A program made the translations under genes and the position numbers. Below, piece after piece: positions 17,405 to 25,734 of a DNA stretch of 64,000 bases. Source of the DNA: BAIKAL-G1 sp943369525 (lineage in GTDB: Bacteria; Cyanobacteriota; Cyanobacteriia; PCC-6307; Cyanobiaceae); assembly GCA_943369525.1 (NCBI GenBank), contig CALRNL020000006.1, positions 116,375 to 180,374 of the forward strand, given 5' to 3'. Within the stretch, counting starts at the first letter, position 1, and every line of letters begins with the position of its first letter. The notes beneath the pieces were generated by a model that was given only the letters and a program-made list of their open reading frames with translations, did no database searches and was not told the origin of the DNA.

Positions 17405-17832
17405 TACCTGCTCCTGGAGGAGGGGGGTGGAATGTTCGCTTGCAACCTTGCTCGCCAAGCCTTCCCTAAGTCAAGCTTTCTGGACATCCGGCGCCATCAC
17501 CGTCCCTGGGGCCAAGAATAAGCAACACTGATCAATTGCACACATAACGTTGCGGATTGCTTCTCGGCCCCTGGCCCCAGCCGACCAATAATCCCCCCTA
17601 ACCCATGGAGATCCCAGTCAGGGCAAGCATCGGAACGATCTCTCCAAGCCCCAAGCCTCCAGGCCAAGACCACTGGTGGCTTGACCTGGGGGCTTGGCTT
17701 TGGGCTCCCAGGCAGGCCCCGGCGCCAGGGACGGATCACAAGCTGACCCAAGACTGCTGCGCTTGGAGCCAAATTGCGGCAGTGCCCCTGGGATCCAGCA
17801 CTCGCCGATCGCGCGGGGCCGCAGCCAGATCC
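17405..17832. promoter_or_regulatory. 428-base gap between sbtB and csoS1, presumed cso operon promoter region
   Basis: No credible gene is seen here; the open frames lack homology-like composition. Because csoS1 heads a long minus-strand operon, its promoter should lie in this gap. Toward csoS1 there is a comparatively AT-rich patch around 17515-17560 containing an inverted repeat GCAA, ten bases, TTGC, which could fit a LysR-type (CbbR/NdhR-like) site of the T-N11-A class. No convincing -10/-35 pair could be assigned by eye, so the exact promoter is not placed. Confidence 0.35.
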
Positions 17833-18114
17833 CTAGAGGGGTTGGGCATCGGCCACAAAGGCCACGCCGCCGTAGTAATCGAGCAGGGGCTGCACGCCCT
17901 CACGCAAACGGCTGAGCACTTCACTTTCGCAGTACACAATCACGTGGGCATTGGCACCCAGCCCGCTGAAATCCATCGATTCCGAGACCATGCCATGGGG
18001 GCCCTTGCCTGTGACATGACGCATGACCGAATAGCCCGGAGCTCCGGACGCGTCGATCACCTTAATCACCTTGTCCAGTTCCCGTTCACTGAGGATCAGA
18101 TCAACACGTTTCAT
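17833..18114 (-). CDS. sbtB: PII-like bicarbonate-transport regulator SbtB
   Basis: A 93-residue PII-like signalling protein that binds adenine nucleotides (including cAMP in characterised members) and gates SbtA. It begins MKRVDLILSERELDKVIKVI, has the T-loop region TGKGPHGMVSES at about residues 35-46, and the VIVYC strand near 58-62. It ends FVADAQPL without the C-terminal paired cysteines (R-loop) reported for some beta-cyanobacterial SbtB proteins. It starts eight bases after sbtA, so the two are co-transcribed. This gene pair is immediately upstream of the carboxysome operon. Confidence 0.85.
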   Translation of the reverse strand: MKRVDLILSERELDKVIKVIDASGAPGYSVMRHVTGKGPHGMVSESMDFSGLGANAHVIVYCESEVLSRLREGVQPLLDYYGGVAFVADAQPL

Positions 18115-18122
18115 GGGTTTAG

Positions 18123-19118
18123 CTAGCTAGCGGCAGGGAGGACTTTGTTGATCAGAGCCATGTAAGCAGGAATGCCCACAATGATATTGAATGGGAAGGT
18201 GACCCCGAGCGCGGTAGATATGTAAAGACTTGGATTGGCCTCAGGCACGGTCATCCGCATGGCAGCCGGAACAGCGATGTAGGAGGCGCTGGCGCAGAGC
18301 ACCACAAACAGCAAGGCGTTGCCATGGCCCAATCCTAGGCCTTTGGCAATAAAGGCTCCCACGACCGCATTGAAGACGGGCATGATCACGGAGAAGCCAA
18401 TCAGGAAGGCGCCTGCCTTGCGGAGATCCGAGAGGCGCTGGGCCGCCACAATGCCCATATCCAACAGGAAAAAGCTCAAGGCTCCGTAGAAAAGTTTATC
18501 CGTGAAGGGCAACATCTTCTCGACACCATGGGGGCTGTTGGCTGCCACCAAAACCCCAATAATCAGGCTGCCAATCAGCAGGAAGACCGAGCTATTGAGA
18601 AACGCCTCGTGCAGCACCGCCCCCCAACGCATCCCTTTGGTTTCAGGCCGTTTTTGCGGGGCAGCCAATTTGACTAAGAGCAAGCCAATGATGATGGCTG
18701 GTGATTCCATCAGGGCCAAGGCGGCCACCATGAAACCATCAAAACTTATCTTTTGGCTTTCGAGGAAGCTCTGGGCGGTGATGAAGGTCACCGCACTGAT
18801 GGAGCCATAGGTGGCAGCGATCGCTGCCGAGTTGAAGTTATCAAGCTTGGTTTTGAGCAGCAAAAAGCTATAAATTGGCACAGCAAGTGACATCAAAATA
18901 GCCGCCAAGATTGTTGGCAGTACCTGACCACCCAAACCGCTGTGGGCGAGTTCCAAGCCGCCGCGGAAACCAATAGCCAGAAGCAAATAAAGGGAAAAGA
19001 GCTTCGGCAAGGGAGCAGGGATCTCTAGATCCGAGCCCACCAACACAGCCAGAACCCCCAGGAAAAAGAACAGAACCGGAGGCGTTAGAAGGTTCTGTAG
19101 AACCAGGCTGGTCTCCAT
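18123..19118 (-). CDS. sbtA: Sodium-dependent bicarbonate transporter SbtA
   Basis: A 331-residue inner-membrane protein of the SbtA (DUF897) family, the high-affinity Na+/HCO3- symporter of cyanobacteria. It has about ten hydrophobic segments arranged as an inverted repeat with a polar middle linker (KLAAPQKRPETKGM). Family-typical segments are NFNSAAIAATYGSISAVTFI and CASASYIAVPAAMRMTVPEA. The ATG at 19118 (METSLVLQNLLTPPVLFFFL) was chosen because upstream in-frame residues are basic and not conserved. SbtB follows after eight bases. Together with ChpX it supplies cytosolic bicarbonate for the carboxysome. Confidence 0.88.
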   Translation of the reverse strand: METSLVLQNLLTPPVLFFFLGVLAVLVGSDLEIPAPLPKLFSLYLLLAIGFRGGLELAHSGLGGQVLPTILAAILMSLAVPIYSFLLLKTKLDNFNSAAIAATYGSISAVTFITAQSFLESQKISFDGFMVAALALMESPAIIIGLLLVKLAAPQKRPETKGMRWGAVLHEAFLNSSVFLLIGSLIIGVLVAANSPHGVEKMLPFTDKLFYGALSFFLLDMGIVAAQRLSDLRKAGAFLIGFSVIMPVFNAVVGAFIAKGLGLGHGNALLFVVLCASASYIAVPAAMRMTVPEANPSLYISTALGVTFPFNIIVGIPAYMALINKVLPAAS

Positions 19119-19517
19119 GGCAAGCCCAATGGGCACAGGGATTGTTGGCAGCCTACGGGCAGCAAACCCCCGCCGCCGCCAGGCGTTGGCAATCGCAACC
19201 GCCCTAAATTTCCCTTGGGGCTGGCACAAGCTCGATCAATAGGGGACTGCCCCCATTGCCTCCCCTAGGTGCTCAACTTAGGTTTTGGGCAAGACCGGCA
19301 CCCCTGGAGCCATCTAGGGGGTGGAATGGTCAACCCCGCAGGTCCGTCCCCGTCCCCCCGCCAGCGACCTAGCCGACCCCCCACCCTCAGCAACCTCTGC
19401 AGCCCAGCCCCTGCTCTGGCCCCTGGCGCTCACCTTCAAGGCTTGTTGGTGCTGGCCATCCCCATTGCTGCTGGCCAGCATCCATAAGATCTGCCCCTGC
19501 CGACCCCATTAGGGAGA
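19119..19517. promoter_or_regulatory. About 400-base divergent gap between sbtA and rdgB
   Basis: No coding potential that I can support. The region must hold the promoters for sbtA-sbtB (leftward) and rdgB (rightward). It is C-rich toward the rdgB side. No clear operator or -10 element was identified by eye. Confidence 0.3.
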
Positions 19518-20126
19518 ATGGCGGGCCCTGCCCCAACCGGCTTGCCCCATCCCGTTCTGGTGATCGCCAGTGGCAATCCCTACAAGGTGGCTGAAATCGC
19601 CGCCATGTTGGATGCCGTGGATCTGGAGGTCCGACGCCAGCCGGACGCCCTAGAGATCGAAGAAACGGGCAGCACCTACCTGGCCAATGCCCGTCTCAAG
19701 GCCGAAGCCGTGGCCAGTCTCACCGGCCAGTGGGCCTTGGCGGACGATTCCGGCCTGGAAGTGGATGCCCTCGGCGGGGCTCCTGGGGTGTATTCGGCGC
19801 GCTACGCCCCCACCGACCCGGAGCGCATCGATCGCCTGCTCCAGGAGCTGGGGCCGACCCCCTACCGCAGCGCCAGTTTCAACAGCGCCATGGCCCTGGC
19901 CGATCCTTCTGGCACCACGGTGCTCGAAGCACAGGGCATCTGCCGCGGCGAAATCCTCAGCGCCAAGCTGGGTCCGGGCGGCGGCTACGACCCGATTTTC
20001 TGGGTGCGGGAAGCGGCCATGACCTACGGCCAGATGCCCGCCCACCTCAAGGACAAACTCGGCAGTCGCGGCAAGGCGGCCCGAGCGATCGCCCCGGCGC
20101 TGAAACGGTTGCTGGGCCTGGGCTAG
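19518..20126 (+). CDS. rdgB: dITP/XTP pyrophosphatase (HAM1/RdgB)
   Basis: A 202-residue house-cleaning hydrolase that removes non-canonical purine nucleotides (dITP, XTP) from the pool. Family motifs are seen: ASGNPYKVAEI at the N-terminus, ALADDSGLEVDALGGAPGVY with the catalytic acidic pair, GPGGGYDPIFWV, and SRGKAARA near the end. It is encoded opposite to the CO2-fixation genes between sbtA and csoS1D. A HAM1 gene in this position next to csoS1D is a conserved arrangement in picocyanobacteria and does not imply a role in carbon fixation. Confidence 0.93.
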   Translation: MAGPAPTGLPHPVLVIASGNPYKVAEIAAMLDAVDLEVRRQPDALEIEETGSTYLANARLKAEAVASLTGQWALADDSGLEVDALGGAPGVYSARYAPTDPERIDRLLQELGPTPYRSASFNSAMALADPSGTTVLEAQGICRGEILSAKLGPGGGYDPIFWVREAAMTYGQMPAHLKDKLGSRGKAARAIAPALKRLLGLG

Positions 20127-20212
20127 GGGCCATCCCTGCAAGGGGGTGCTCCTGAAAAGGCTTGGAGCCAGAGGATTAGGGGCCTGCAGGCCAGGGAGCT
20201 AAGCCCAGGGAG

Positions 20213-21019
20213 CTAGGCCTTGGCGGTGCGGTTGATGTGGGCCACGGCGCGCATGGCGGCGGCGGCCGCCTCTTCGACGTCGCCTTCGCGCCCCGCCAGG
20301 GTGAGGCGGCCAAAGGCACCGACAGCCTTGACATCAACCACGGTGATGTTGGAAGCCTTTTCGGCCTCGTTGGCGGCGATCAACACATAGCCGGCGGGCT
20401 CGGTTTCGAGGATGAACATGCTCATCCCTGCCTGGATCATCGAACCGCGGCGGTTCTGGCGGTTAATCAGAACGGCGTGGTCCGGGGTGATGGCCCGGAT
20501 GATCTCGGTCCAGCTCACTTCGCAGCGACTGCGCAGCTCCACCCGGCTGCCAATCGCCTCTAACACCACCTGGCCGGAGTGCAGCACATTGCTCTGGTCC
20601 CGGTGATAGAGGGCCAGGGAGCCGAAGGCCCGCTCCACGATCATCTGGCCCAGGCGCACGCTGCTCGCCTTCAAGGCGATGTCGGTGACGCGGTGGACCG
20701 CCATGCCGGGGGACACCTCCAGCCAGAGGCAGGCATCGCCTGGAATCGGCAAAAACCCCTGGGACACCGTGCCCATGTAGGCCGCCAGCTGGGGTTGGAG
20801 CGAATCGAGGAACACGTAGGTACGCAGCTCGATCGACTGCACGTGGCTGGACTGGCGCGCCAGCCGGGGCGCCTCGTTGTCCGTGGTGATCACGCAGCTG
20901 GGGGCCGAGGCGTCCAGGGCCCCATGGCCACCACCAATGCCCAGATCCGTTCCGGTGATTGCGATCGGAACCTGGCGTCGCCTTCGGCTTCGATCGCTGG
21001 GGGAAAGATTGCGCTCCAT
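20213..21019 (-). CDS. csoS1D: Carboxysome shell protein CsoS1D (tandem BMC, BMC-T)
   Basis: A 268-residue tandem-BMC shell protein that forms stacked pseudohexameric trimers with a large gated pore. Both halves are recognisable (ELRTYVFLDSLQPQLAAYMG, ERAFGSLALYHRDQ, then ITPDHAVLINRQNR and FGRLTLAGREGDVEEAAAAA). The N-terminal about 45 residues are variable and polar. The ATG at 21019 gives the family-like MERNLSPSDR start; the frame remains open upstream to 21139 without similarity. It is transcribed separately from the main cso operon, from a divergent 137-base gap. A tandem near-repeat (CAGGGAGCTAAGCC / CAGGGAGCTAGGCC, about 20191-20219) flanks its 3' end. Confidence 0.93.
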   Translation of the reverse strand: MERNLSPSDRSRRRRQVPIAITGTDLGIGGGHGALDASAPSCVITTDNEAPRLARQSSHVQSIELRTYVFLDSLQPQLAAYMGTVSQGFLPIPGDACLWLEVSPGMAVHRVTDIALKASSVRLGQMIVERAFGSLALYHRDQSNVLHSGQVVLEAIGSRVELRSRCEVSWTEIIRAITPDHAVLINRQNRRGSMIQAGMSMFILETEPAGYVLIAANEAEKASNITVVDVKAVGAFGRLTLAGREGDVEEAAAAAMRAVAHINRTAKA

Positions 21020-21156
21020 GGCGGCGGACCTTGAGGACGTCGTTGTTCGGTCCTCAGCAGATCCATGCTGATGGAGCTGCGTGATCTTACCGGTCGGCCC
21101 CCCTTGCGCCGCGGCCCCGAGCCGATAGCGTCCGGCCATCGCTTGAGGCCCGATCC

Positions 21157-21615
21157 GTGGTTAGCCAGCCCTCAACCGCCCCCAGCGCCCATGGCGTTGC
21201 CACCAGCCGTGATGGCATGGCCGAGTGGCTGGCCCAGGCCATCGACCAGGGGGTCCAGCCCGACCAGGCCCTGGCCTTCATGGGCCTGGGACTCATGCGC
21301 AGCCTGCAGGTGGCCAACCCCGCCCTGGCGCCGTTCTGGCCAGAGCTGCAGGAGGGGACCGATTCCAGCGTCGACTTGACGGCCCTGCGCAAGCGGCTGG
21401 ACCTCACCGACCTGGCCATCCGCACCGGCGCCCCCTTGAGCACCGCCGAAGTGGCCCAATTGCTGGGAGCCCGTCCCGGCAGTGCCGTTGTCGAGCGGGC
21501 TGGCCTCGTGGCCCGGCGCCTGGGCCGCAATGTCTGGCGCCTCAGCCGAAGCGCCGACAGCGATTCGGCCCAGGCCAACCGCCCCCCCCAGGATGGCTTC
21601 CGGCGCCGCCTCTGA
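21157..21615 (+). CDS. Conserved hypothetical protein with HTH-like C-terminal half
   Basis: A 152-residue protein starting with GTG, divergent from csoS1D. I do not recognise a named family. The N-terminal half is helical (MAEWLAQAIDQGVQPDQALAFMG). The C-terminal half contains LSTAEVAQLLGARPGSAVVER, which has the spacing of a helix-turn-helix, followed by a basic patch (RRLGRNVWRLSRS), so DNA binding is possible. The last 15 residues are polar and probably flexible. Its divergent position from csoS1D makes a regulatory link worth testing, but nothing shows one. Confidence 0.55.
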   Translation: MVSQPSTAPSAHGVATSRDGMAEWLAQAIDQGVQPDQALAFMGLGLMRSLQVANPALAPFWPELQEGTDSSVDLTALRKRLDLTDLAIRTGAPLSTAEVAQLLGARPGSAVVERAGLVARRLGRNVWRLSRSADSDSAQANRPPQDGFRRRL

Positions 21616-21776
21616 ACGGGCCCCTGGCCGATTCGCTTTGGGCAGCTGCCCTGCCCCGCCGGCCCTCCCTAGCGGGGATCCGGGGAGGGGCCCGGCGGTG
21701 GGCCTGTTTTGGCATCTTTGGCGACAGCCCGCCAGTTCGAAGAGTGGCATGCTGAAAGGCTCTGCAATTAAGAACC

Positions 21777-22028
21777 TTGGTTTCGGCGCCTTCCTTGCCC
21801 GCGTTTAGCGCCCGGTCCCAACAACAACGCCTTTATCGGCTGGTGGATAGCTACGGATCGGCCCACTCCGTTCTCGATGACCACTACGACTCCCTGGAGG
21901 CCGCCTGGGCCGATGCCGAATCCTGGTGGCTGCAACAGGGCGAAGGCCAACCCGGCCCCGTGCCCATTGGGGTGGAAGTGAGCACGGCCAGCGGTGGCTG
22001 GCGCACCCTGCGCCACCCCGGTCGCTGA
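21777..22028 (+). CDS. Small conserved-looking hypothetical protein
   Basis: An 83-residue soluble protein starting with TTG. It has the segment RLYRLVDSYGSAHSVLDDHYDSLEAAWADAESWW, which resembles short cyanobacterial hypothetical proteins of unknown function. No membrane segment or metal motif is visible. An internal start is possible, because the first 12 residues are less structured. No function assigned. Confidence 0.5.
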   Translation: MVSAPSLPAFSARSQQQRLYRLVDSYGSAHSVLDDHYDSLEAAWADAESWWLQQGEGQPGPVPIGVEVSTASGGWRTLRHPGR

Positions 22029-22171
22029 GGGGGGATCGGGCTGCGCCCGGGTTGGGATCGGGCTACGCGGGTTGGAATGGGGCGGTCCCCAGCCGCCGAG
22101 CCACCCGCCCCAGCCTTGCCCAGGACTGGGACTTTCGGTTTAGGCCCGTCAGCGCCGCCAGGAGGCTTGGT

Positions 22172-22450
22172 TCAGCTGACCTGAACGCCTTTCCAGAAGG
22201 CCACCCGTCCCTTGATGGAGGCCGCATCCGCCTTGGGATCGGGGTAGTACCAGGCCGCATTGGCATTGATGGCCTCGCCCACCACCAGGTCGTAGTACTG
22301 GGCGGTGCCTTTCCAACTGCACACGCTGGTGTGGGTGGAGGGCCGCAGATGGGCTGTCACGAGGGAATCGGCTGGGAAATAGGCGTTCCCCTCCAGCTTG
22401 ACGATGTCGTCACTGCTGGCGATCAACTCTCCATTCCAGCGGGCTTCCAT
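22172..22450 (-). CDS. DUF427 domain protein
   Basis: A 92-residue single-domain protein of the DUF427 family. The pattern ARWNGELIASSDDIVKLEGN, HTSVCSWKGTAQYYDLVV and NAAWYYPDPKADAASIKGRVAFW matches the family, including the central CxWKG motif and the YP-P segment. The biochemical function of DUF427 proteins is not established. It ends about 150 bases after the preceding plus-strand gene, in convergent orientation. Confidence 0.8.
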   Translation of the reverse strand: MEARWNGELIASSDDIVKLEGNAYFPADSLVTAHLRPSTHTSVCSWKGTAQYYDLVVGEAINANAAWYYPDPKADAASIKGRVAFWKGVQVS

Positions 22451-22522
22451 GGCGACTTGGCGGTTGCTCCCATCTTGGCGTAGGCCCCAAGGACCTGGCT
22501 GGCGCCAGGGGTGGGGATCGGC

Positions 22523-23092
22523 CTAAAAGCGGTAGTAGCTATAGATCTGCATAGTGGCGTAGCCCAGCGGGGCAGGCGCCGGATTGGGACCGGCCGGCAG
22601 GGCCTCCACCGCAAACATGTAGGTGTCGGCCTGGTTGGGATTGATCCAGGGTTTGAGGGCCAGGGTGAGCGTGGCTCCCGGCTGGGGCGGCTCGGGGAAG
22701 CTGATCTGGAAGCGACGCTGATCGGCATCGAAGCGGACCTGGACCGGCACTGCGGCTCCCTCATGGCGGGGCCTGCCCAGGAAAGCGCGGGAAGCGGCCA
22801 AATTAAAATTAAAGCTGCGATCCACACCCCGGGTCTGGGTGATCGTCAGGCCGCCGAGGCCCACGCCGGCCTGCTCCGGCAGGGTGACCGTGAAGTAGTA
22901 CTCGCCCCCCACCTGGCTCACATCGCTGTAGTAGTTGGTGAAAATCACCTGCCAGGGGGGCGTGCTGAACCAGGATTGCCCCTGCAATTCGACCGCCCGG
23001 GCCGGCGCCAGGCCCGCCAGCTCAGGAGCGGCAACCGCCAAGGGCAGCAGGCTGATTGCCACGGCGGCGGCACGGAGCAGGCACGGGCGCAT
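22523..23092 (-). CDS. DUF2808 family secreted protein
   Basis: A 189-residue exported protein starting at the ATG at 23092. The first about 35 residues form a signal peptide (MRPCLLRAAAVAISLLPLAV followed by an Ala-rich cleavage region). The mature part is beta-rich (YYFTVTLPEQAGVGLGGLTI, PGATLTLALKPWINPNQADT, ATMQIYSYYRF) and matches the cyanobacterial DUF2808 family, which is predicted to be periplasmic. Function unknown. The frame is open far upstream of 23092, but that part lacks a signal sequence and overlaps other genes. Confidence 0.75.
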   Translation of the reverse strand: MRPCLLRAAAVAISLLPLAVAAPELAGLAPARAVELQGQSWFSTPPWQVIFTNYYSDVSQVGGEYYFTVTLPEQAGVGLGGLTITQTRGVDRSFNFNLAASRAFLGRPRHEGAAVPVQVRFDADQRRFQISFPEPPQPGATLTLALKPWINPNQADTYMFAVEALPAGPNPAPAPLGYATMQIYSYYRF

Positions 23093-23210
23093 GGTGGGCG
23101 GGCAGGAATTCAACGCTAGCCACAGCCAGCCACCCTCCACCCCCAACCTGGCCGCTGGTGATGGGGGACCTAGCCAGGCTTGATAGGGTGCTGGCAAGCG
23201 GCATGGGCCA

Positions 23211-23387
23211 ATGAACAGGGCTGAACTCGACGCCATCGAGCTGATGCTGCGGGACCTGCACACCCGCCACGACGAGATTCGCCATCGGGCCGCCTTCCGG
23301 GGCTGCACGCGGGAACTGCTGGCCCTGCAGGAAGAGCTGGTCCAGTACCTGCTGACCCGCAAGGACTCCCTCTCCGGTCGCTGCTGA
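23211..23387 (+). CDS. Small hypothetical protein, 58 residues, coiled-coil-like
   Basis: A short open frame from ATG 23211 to TGA 23387. It encodes a highly charged helical peptide (MNRAELDAIELMLRDLHTRH, then RGCTRELLALQEELVQYLLT) with heptad-like leucines, suggesting a small coiled coil. It lies divergently from the DUF2808 gene and is followed by a converging DedA gene. Codon positions are GC-rich in the third base, as in its neighbours, which supports real coding. No family assigned. Confidence 0.5.
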   Translation: MNRAELDAIELMLRDLHTRHDEIRHRAAFRGCTRELLALQEELVQYLLTRKDSLSGRC

Positions 23388-23466
23388 AGCAACGGCAGGT
23401 CAGGCCCCTGGCGGCCGCTGGGCGCGGGCTCCAGGCCTGGGTCGGAACCTGGCTTGGGCCTGCGGT

Positions 23467-24135
23467 TCAGGGGGTGCGATCCCCATTCGGGAAAGGATCT
23501 GGCTCGGGAGACCCGATGTCCGTTTCCAGAACCCCCGTTTGCCAGCGGGACAGCCATTTGGGCACGAATGCCAGCAGGCCCACAAGCACCAGCAGGCCCA
23601 GGCCGAACTGAAACACCCCCGTAATCATCCGATCGATCGGAATCCAGCGGCCGCCCAACCAGGCCAGACCCACCATCGAAATCGACCAGAGCAGGGCCCC
23701 ACTGACATTGCAGACCAGGAAGCGGCCGTAGGGCATGCCAACGGCTCCGGCCATGGGCCCGGCCAGGATCCGCAACACCGCCACAAAGCGACCCAGGAAC
23801 ACCGAAGCACTGGCGTGGCGCAGGAAGCGCTGGCGCAGCCCGTCCATCTGCTCGGGGCTCTGGCGCAACCACAGGCCCAGGCGCAAGATCAGGTCCCAGC
23901 CAAAGCGGCGCCCGACCCAGTAGCCGATGTTGTCGCCCAAGATGGCGCCCGTGGCCGCCGCGCCGATCACGCCCAAGAGGGACATCTGGCCACTGCCGGC
24001 GGCATAGCCACCCAGCAGGGTGAGGGTTTCACCCGGTAGGGGCAGGCCCGCATTCTCCAGCAGCATGCCGGCAAAAATCACCCCATAGCCCCAGCGGCCA
24101 AGCAGCTCAACCAGGTCATGGCTACTGAATTCCAT
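23467..24135 (-). CDS. DedA family membrane protein
   Basis: A 222-residue integral membrane protein of the DedA/SNARE-associated (PF09335-type) family, linked in bacteria to lipid scrambling and membrane homeostasis. Typical segments are NAGLPLPGETLTLLGGYAAG, GAILGDNIGYWVGRRFGWDL and FLGRFVAVLRILAGPMAGAV, including the conserved FxGRFxxxxR motif. The last 25 residues after the final hydrophobic helix are polar. It shares no operon with its neighbours. Confidence 0.88.
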   Translation of the reverse strand: MEFSSHDLVELLGRWGYGVIFAGMLLENAGLPLPGETLTLLGGYAAGSGQMSLLGVIGAAATGAILGDNIGYWVGRRFGWDLILRLGLWLRQSPEQMDGLRQRFLRHASASVFLGRFVAVLRILAGPMAGAVGMPYGRFLVCNVSGALLWSISMVGLAWLGGRWIPIDRMITGVFQFGLGLLVLVGLLAFVPKWLSRWQTGVLETDIGSPEPDPFPNGDRTP

Positions 24136-24278
24136 GCAGACAATCTTGGCGCCTGGCCAGACCCGATGGGCCCTGCTGGGCGGCCAGGCGGACCAGGGAT
24201 TGGCGATCGGCCCTGGCCCATGGAGGTGAGCCCCTCGGGGATTGCCGAACTAGTACGACCGACCAGGCCAGGGCGACG

Positions 24279-25574
24279 TCAAGCCTGGGCGAAGCGGCGA
24301 GGATCCTGGTCGCGGCGGTGGCTGGTCGGGATGGGGGGGCCCGAGGGGTTGCCCGCGGCGGGATCCAGCTGGGCGGTGCTCTCAAGGGCCTGGCGCAGGC
24401 GCCGGGCCCCATGCAGGGACATGTCGCGGGGCACACAGATGCGGTCGCGCAGGTAGCGCAGCCCCGCCGCCGATCCCGCCGGAGGCGGGCAGGCCTCCCC
24501 GGTAACCAAGCGGGTGAGGGCACAGGCCAGGCCCTGATCCAAACCGGCGCCGGAGTGGGGATTGACGGCCAGCAAGCTGGGTCGATGTTTCAGCACCCGG
24601 GTCAGGGCCTCGAGGGCCGCTCCGGGGGGTTCAAGCTGGCGGGTTTCCAACACGGCTAGCGAACCCGTTGGGTTCAAGACGCCCACGCCATCGGGGCCGG
24701 GCCCGCGGCCGGCCTCCGCGTCAAGCCAGGGCCCCTGGTCGATCTGCCGGGCGCAGGCCCGCTGGGCCTCGCTGCCACTGGCCTGGCAGCAGCCCATCTG
24801 GGGCGGCAGGTCGTGGGCGTGGGTGTGGAAGTCGGACTGGGTGCCCAGGTAGGTGGGCCGCTGCTCCAGGGCGGTGAACCAACGATCAAGGGCCGGGTGA
24901 GCCTGGCGCAGGCCATAGCCCTTGTAATAACTGAGGCTCGCGCCCATGCGCTCCAGGTAGGGCGTAAAGATCAGATCCACACAGCTAAAGCGCTCCAGGA
25001 ACCAGGGGCCCGGGTGGACGGCCAGGGCCCCATCCACAAGCCCGGCGATTTTCTCGAAATGGCGCTCCGCCGGCTCGCTGGCCGGGCCCGCCTCGCCCGT
25101 GCAACACAGCCACTGGCACCAGGCCCGAAACAGGCGCCGCTCTAGCTGGCGCAGGGCCAACACGTCCGGGTCCCGCAGGGGCCGCTCCAGGGGGCCGAAG
25201 GCAGCTTCGAGGGCAGCGAGGATCTCGTCGCTTTCGGTGACCAGCCGGCCATCGAGCTCCAGGGCAGGCAGCATGCCGGAGGGTACCCGCTGCCGGTACC
25301 AGCCCTCCTTCTCGCCGTAGCAGTTCATCGTCACCTTGCGGATCCGGTAGGGGATCTGCCGTTCCTCCAGCCACAACCACACCTTCTGGCAGTAGGGACA
25401 CCAGGCGTGGTGGTCCCGATAGAGGGTGACCCGAACTTCAGACTCGTCGCTGCAAAACAGGCGCAGCTGGGCCTGGGCATTGGTCGCGCCCCGAACCCGA
25501 TCTGGCTCCGGAGACGCCAGGGCCTGCAGTTGGTCCCAGCTGAGGGGGGCTGTGGTGGAGAGTGCTTCAGGCAC
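24279..25574 (-). CDS. Glutathione S-transferase-like protein with long C-terminal extension
   Basis: A 431-residue protein with a thioredoxin-fold GST N-terminal domain carrying C59-P60-Y61-C62 (WCPYCQKVWLWLEERQIPY) and the glutathione-site TESDEI segment near residue 120. An all-helical GST C-terminal domain follows to about residue 240. The remaining about 170 residues contain LVTGEACPPPAGSAAGLRYL and a DxxPxD-free helical region and are not part of canonical GSTs. The family is widespread in cyanobacteria, where it is annotated only as a GST. Substrate unknown. The CPYC site would also allow glutaredoxin-like chemistry. Confidence 0.8.
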   Translation of the reverse strand: MPEALSTTAPLSWDQLQALASPEPDRVRGATNAQAQLRLFCSDESEVRVTLYRDHHAWCPYCQKVWLWLEERQIPYRIRKVTMNCYGEKEGWYRQRVPSGMLPALELDGRLVTESDEILAALEAAFGPLERPLRDPDVLALRQLERRLFRAWCQWLCCTGEAGPASEPAERHFEKIAGLVDGALAVHPGPWFLERFSCVDLIFTPYLERMGASLSYYKGYGLRQAHPALDRWFTALEQRPTYLGTQSDFHTHAHDLPPQMGCCQASGSEAQRACARQIDQGPWLDAEAGRGPGPDGVGVLNPTGSLAVLETRQLEPPGAALEALTRVLKHRPSLLAVNPHSGAGLDQGLACALTRLVTGEACPPPAGSAAGLRYLRDRICVPRDMSLHGARRLRQALESTAQLDPAAGNPSGPPIPTSHRRDQDPRRFAQA

Positions 25575-25734
25575 CTGGCGGGGACAACGCTGCTAGCCAT
25601 GGTCTAAGCAAAACCGGCCGACCAGCGCTGGCCCAGGGCAGGGGGTCTGGGGTCAGGATTTTGCGATTTTGGTCGCCGTAGACACCGTATGTGCGCTGCC
25701 ATCGCTTAGGAAGGCCGCCAGTTAGGCCCTGCCC

